Source: Nocardia inohanensis NBRC 100128
GTDB lineage: Bacteria; Actinomycetota; Actinomycetes; Mycobacteriales; Mycobacteriaceae
DNA length: 64,000 nucleotides
Direction: 5' to 3'
Assembly: GCF_001612945.1 (NCBI RefSeq)
Contig: NZ_BDBK01000001.1
Span: 372,001-436,000 of the forward strand
Positions within the stretch are counted from its first letter, which is position 1. Each line of letters opens with the position of its first letter. Positions 63,673 through 64,000 of the stretch are shown piece by piece. Position numbers and translations under genes: made by a program. A model generated the notes under the pieces. The model was not told the DNA's origin. It worked only from the letters and a program-made list of their open reading frames with translations, and ran no database searches.

Positions 63673-64000
63673 CCCCCATGCGCCGCATCCTGGTCTCCGG
63701 CATCTCCGGCGCCGGAAAAACCACCCTGGCCACGAAACTAGCTGAGCGCCTGCACCTTCCGCGCTACGAGCTGGACGCCCTCCATCACGGCCCCGGCTGG
63801 ATCAAACGCCCCGAATTCGAAGCCGAAGTCGAGCGGTTCGCTCGCACCGACAGCTGGGTGACCGAAGACCAGTACTACCGCACCCTCGGCGGTCTCCTCT
63901 GGTCCCGCGCCGACACCCTGATCTGGCTCGACCTCCCGCGCTCCACCGTCATGCCCCGCGTCATCCGCCGCTCCGCGCTCCGCACCCTGACCCGCCGTGA
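63669..64000 (+). CDS. P-loop nucleotide kinase-like protein, partial
   Basis: At least 110 residues, cut by the window end. Walker A GISGAGKTTLATKLAERL near the N-terminus and a later TLIWLDLPRSTVMPRVIRRS fit the AAA_17/topology-modulation (FlaR-like) kinases. Coupled to the TetR gene by ATGA. Substrate unknown. Confidence 0.8.
   Translation, partial: MTPMRRILVSGISGAGKTTLATKLAERLHLPRYELDALHHGPGWIKRPEFEAEVERFARTDSWVTEDQYYRTLGGLLWSRADTLIWLDLPRSTVMPRVIRRSALRTLTRR

Overview
The window looks like chromosome of a high-GC actinomycete of the order Mycobacteriales, most likely a Nocardia or close relative. The main evidence is the gene order at 40.6-55.8 kb: sigA, ppgK, suhB, cei, DUF4193, DUF3093, dut, DUF3710, alpha/beta hydrolase, OB-fold protein, DUF3159, two TrkA-type proteins, APC permease, TrmA-like methyltransferase. 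This follows, gene by gene, the order I know from Mycobacterium tuberculosis around Rv2703-Rv2689c. The genus is an inference; the order is well supported.

Left chromosomal part (1-21.8 kb): an AraC regulator divergent from a short aldehyde dehydrogenase; a KhtT/KhtU-type K+/H+ antiporter pair; an ethanolamine utilisation operon (permease, eutB, eutC) followed by a 72-bp tandem repeat; a YdcF protein; a Na+/H+ antiporter; an MHYT membrane sensor; a Ser/Thr kinase; a secreted HEAGH protein; a catalase-like haem protein coupled to a cytochrome b561; a Tat-lipoprotein metallo-beta-lactamase-fold hydrolase; and a membrane protein.

Central part (21.857-40.596 kb): an integrated mobile element of about 18.7 kb. 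It lies between two copies of the last codons of sigA. The right copy is the end of the intact sigA gene; the left copy (19 bp, one mismatch) is a displaced sigA tail still followed by its own terminator. A tyrosine recombinase gene sits next to the sigA end. The element has a regulatory module (HTH regulator coupled to a Nudix hydrolase, convergent with an HD-domain protein), and one long rightward run of about 20 coupled genes: small membrane proteins, a replication-relaxation-type protein, an FtsK/VirD4-like ATPase, an SpdB-like DUF2637 protein, SSB and a set of small proteins, four of which look like diverged paralogues. Next comes about 1.1 kb without genes, packed with large inverted repeats and nine copies of a 7-mer, which is my best candidate for an origin of replication or transfer. 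After that come a SprT-like gene behind two palindromic operators, a double-HNH gene cut by one in-frame TAA, and a HEPN-domain gene. A 538-residue NucS-like nuclease lies near the opposite end. The genes near both ends are visibly poorer in GC than the transfer genes and look like later cargo, perhaps defence genes.

Right chromosomal part (40.6-64 kb): the conserved sigA-to-TrmA block, a SigD/ShbA-type sigma factor, thioesterases, a SIMPL protein, a DUF6777-like protein, an HxlR regulator divergent from an aminotransferase with two operator copies between them, a FabH-like ketosynthase divergent from a TetR regulator with two palindromic operators between them, and the start of a P-loop nucleotide kinase cut by the window end.
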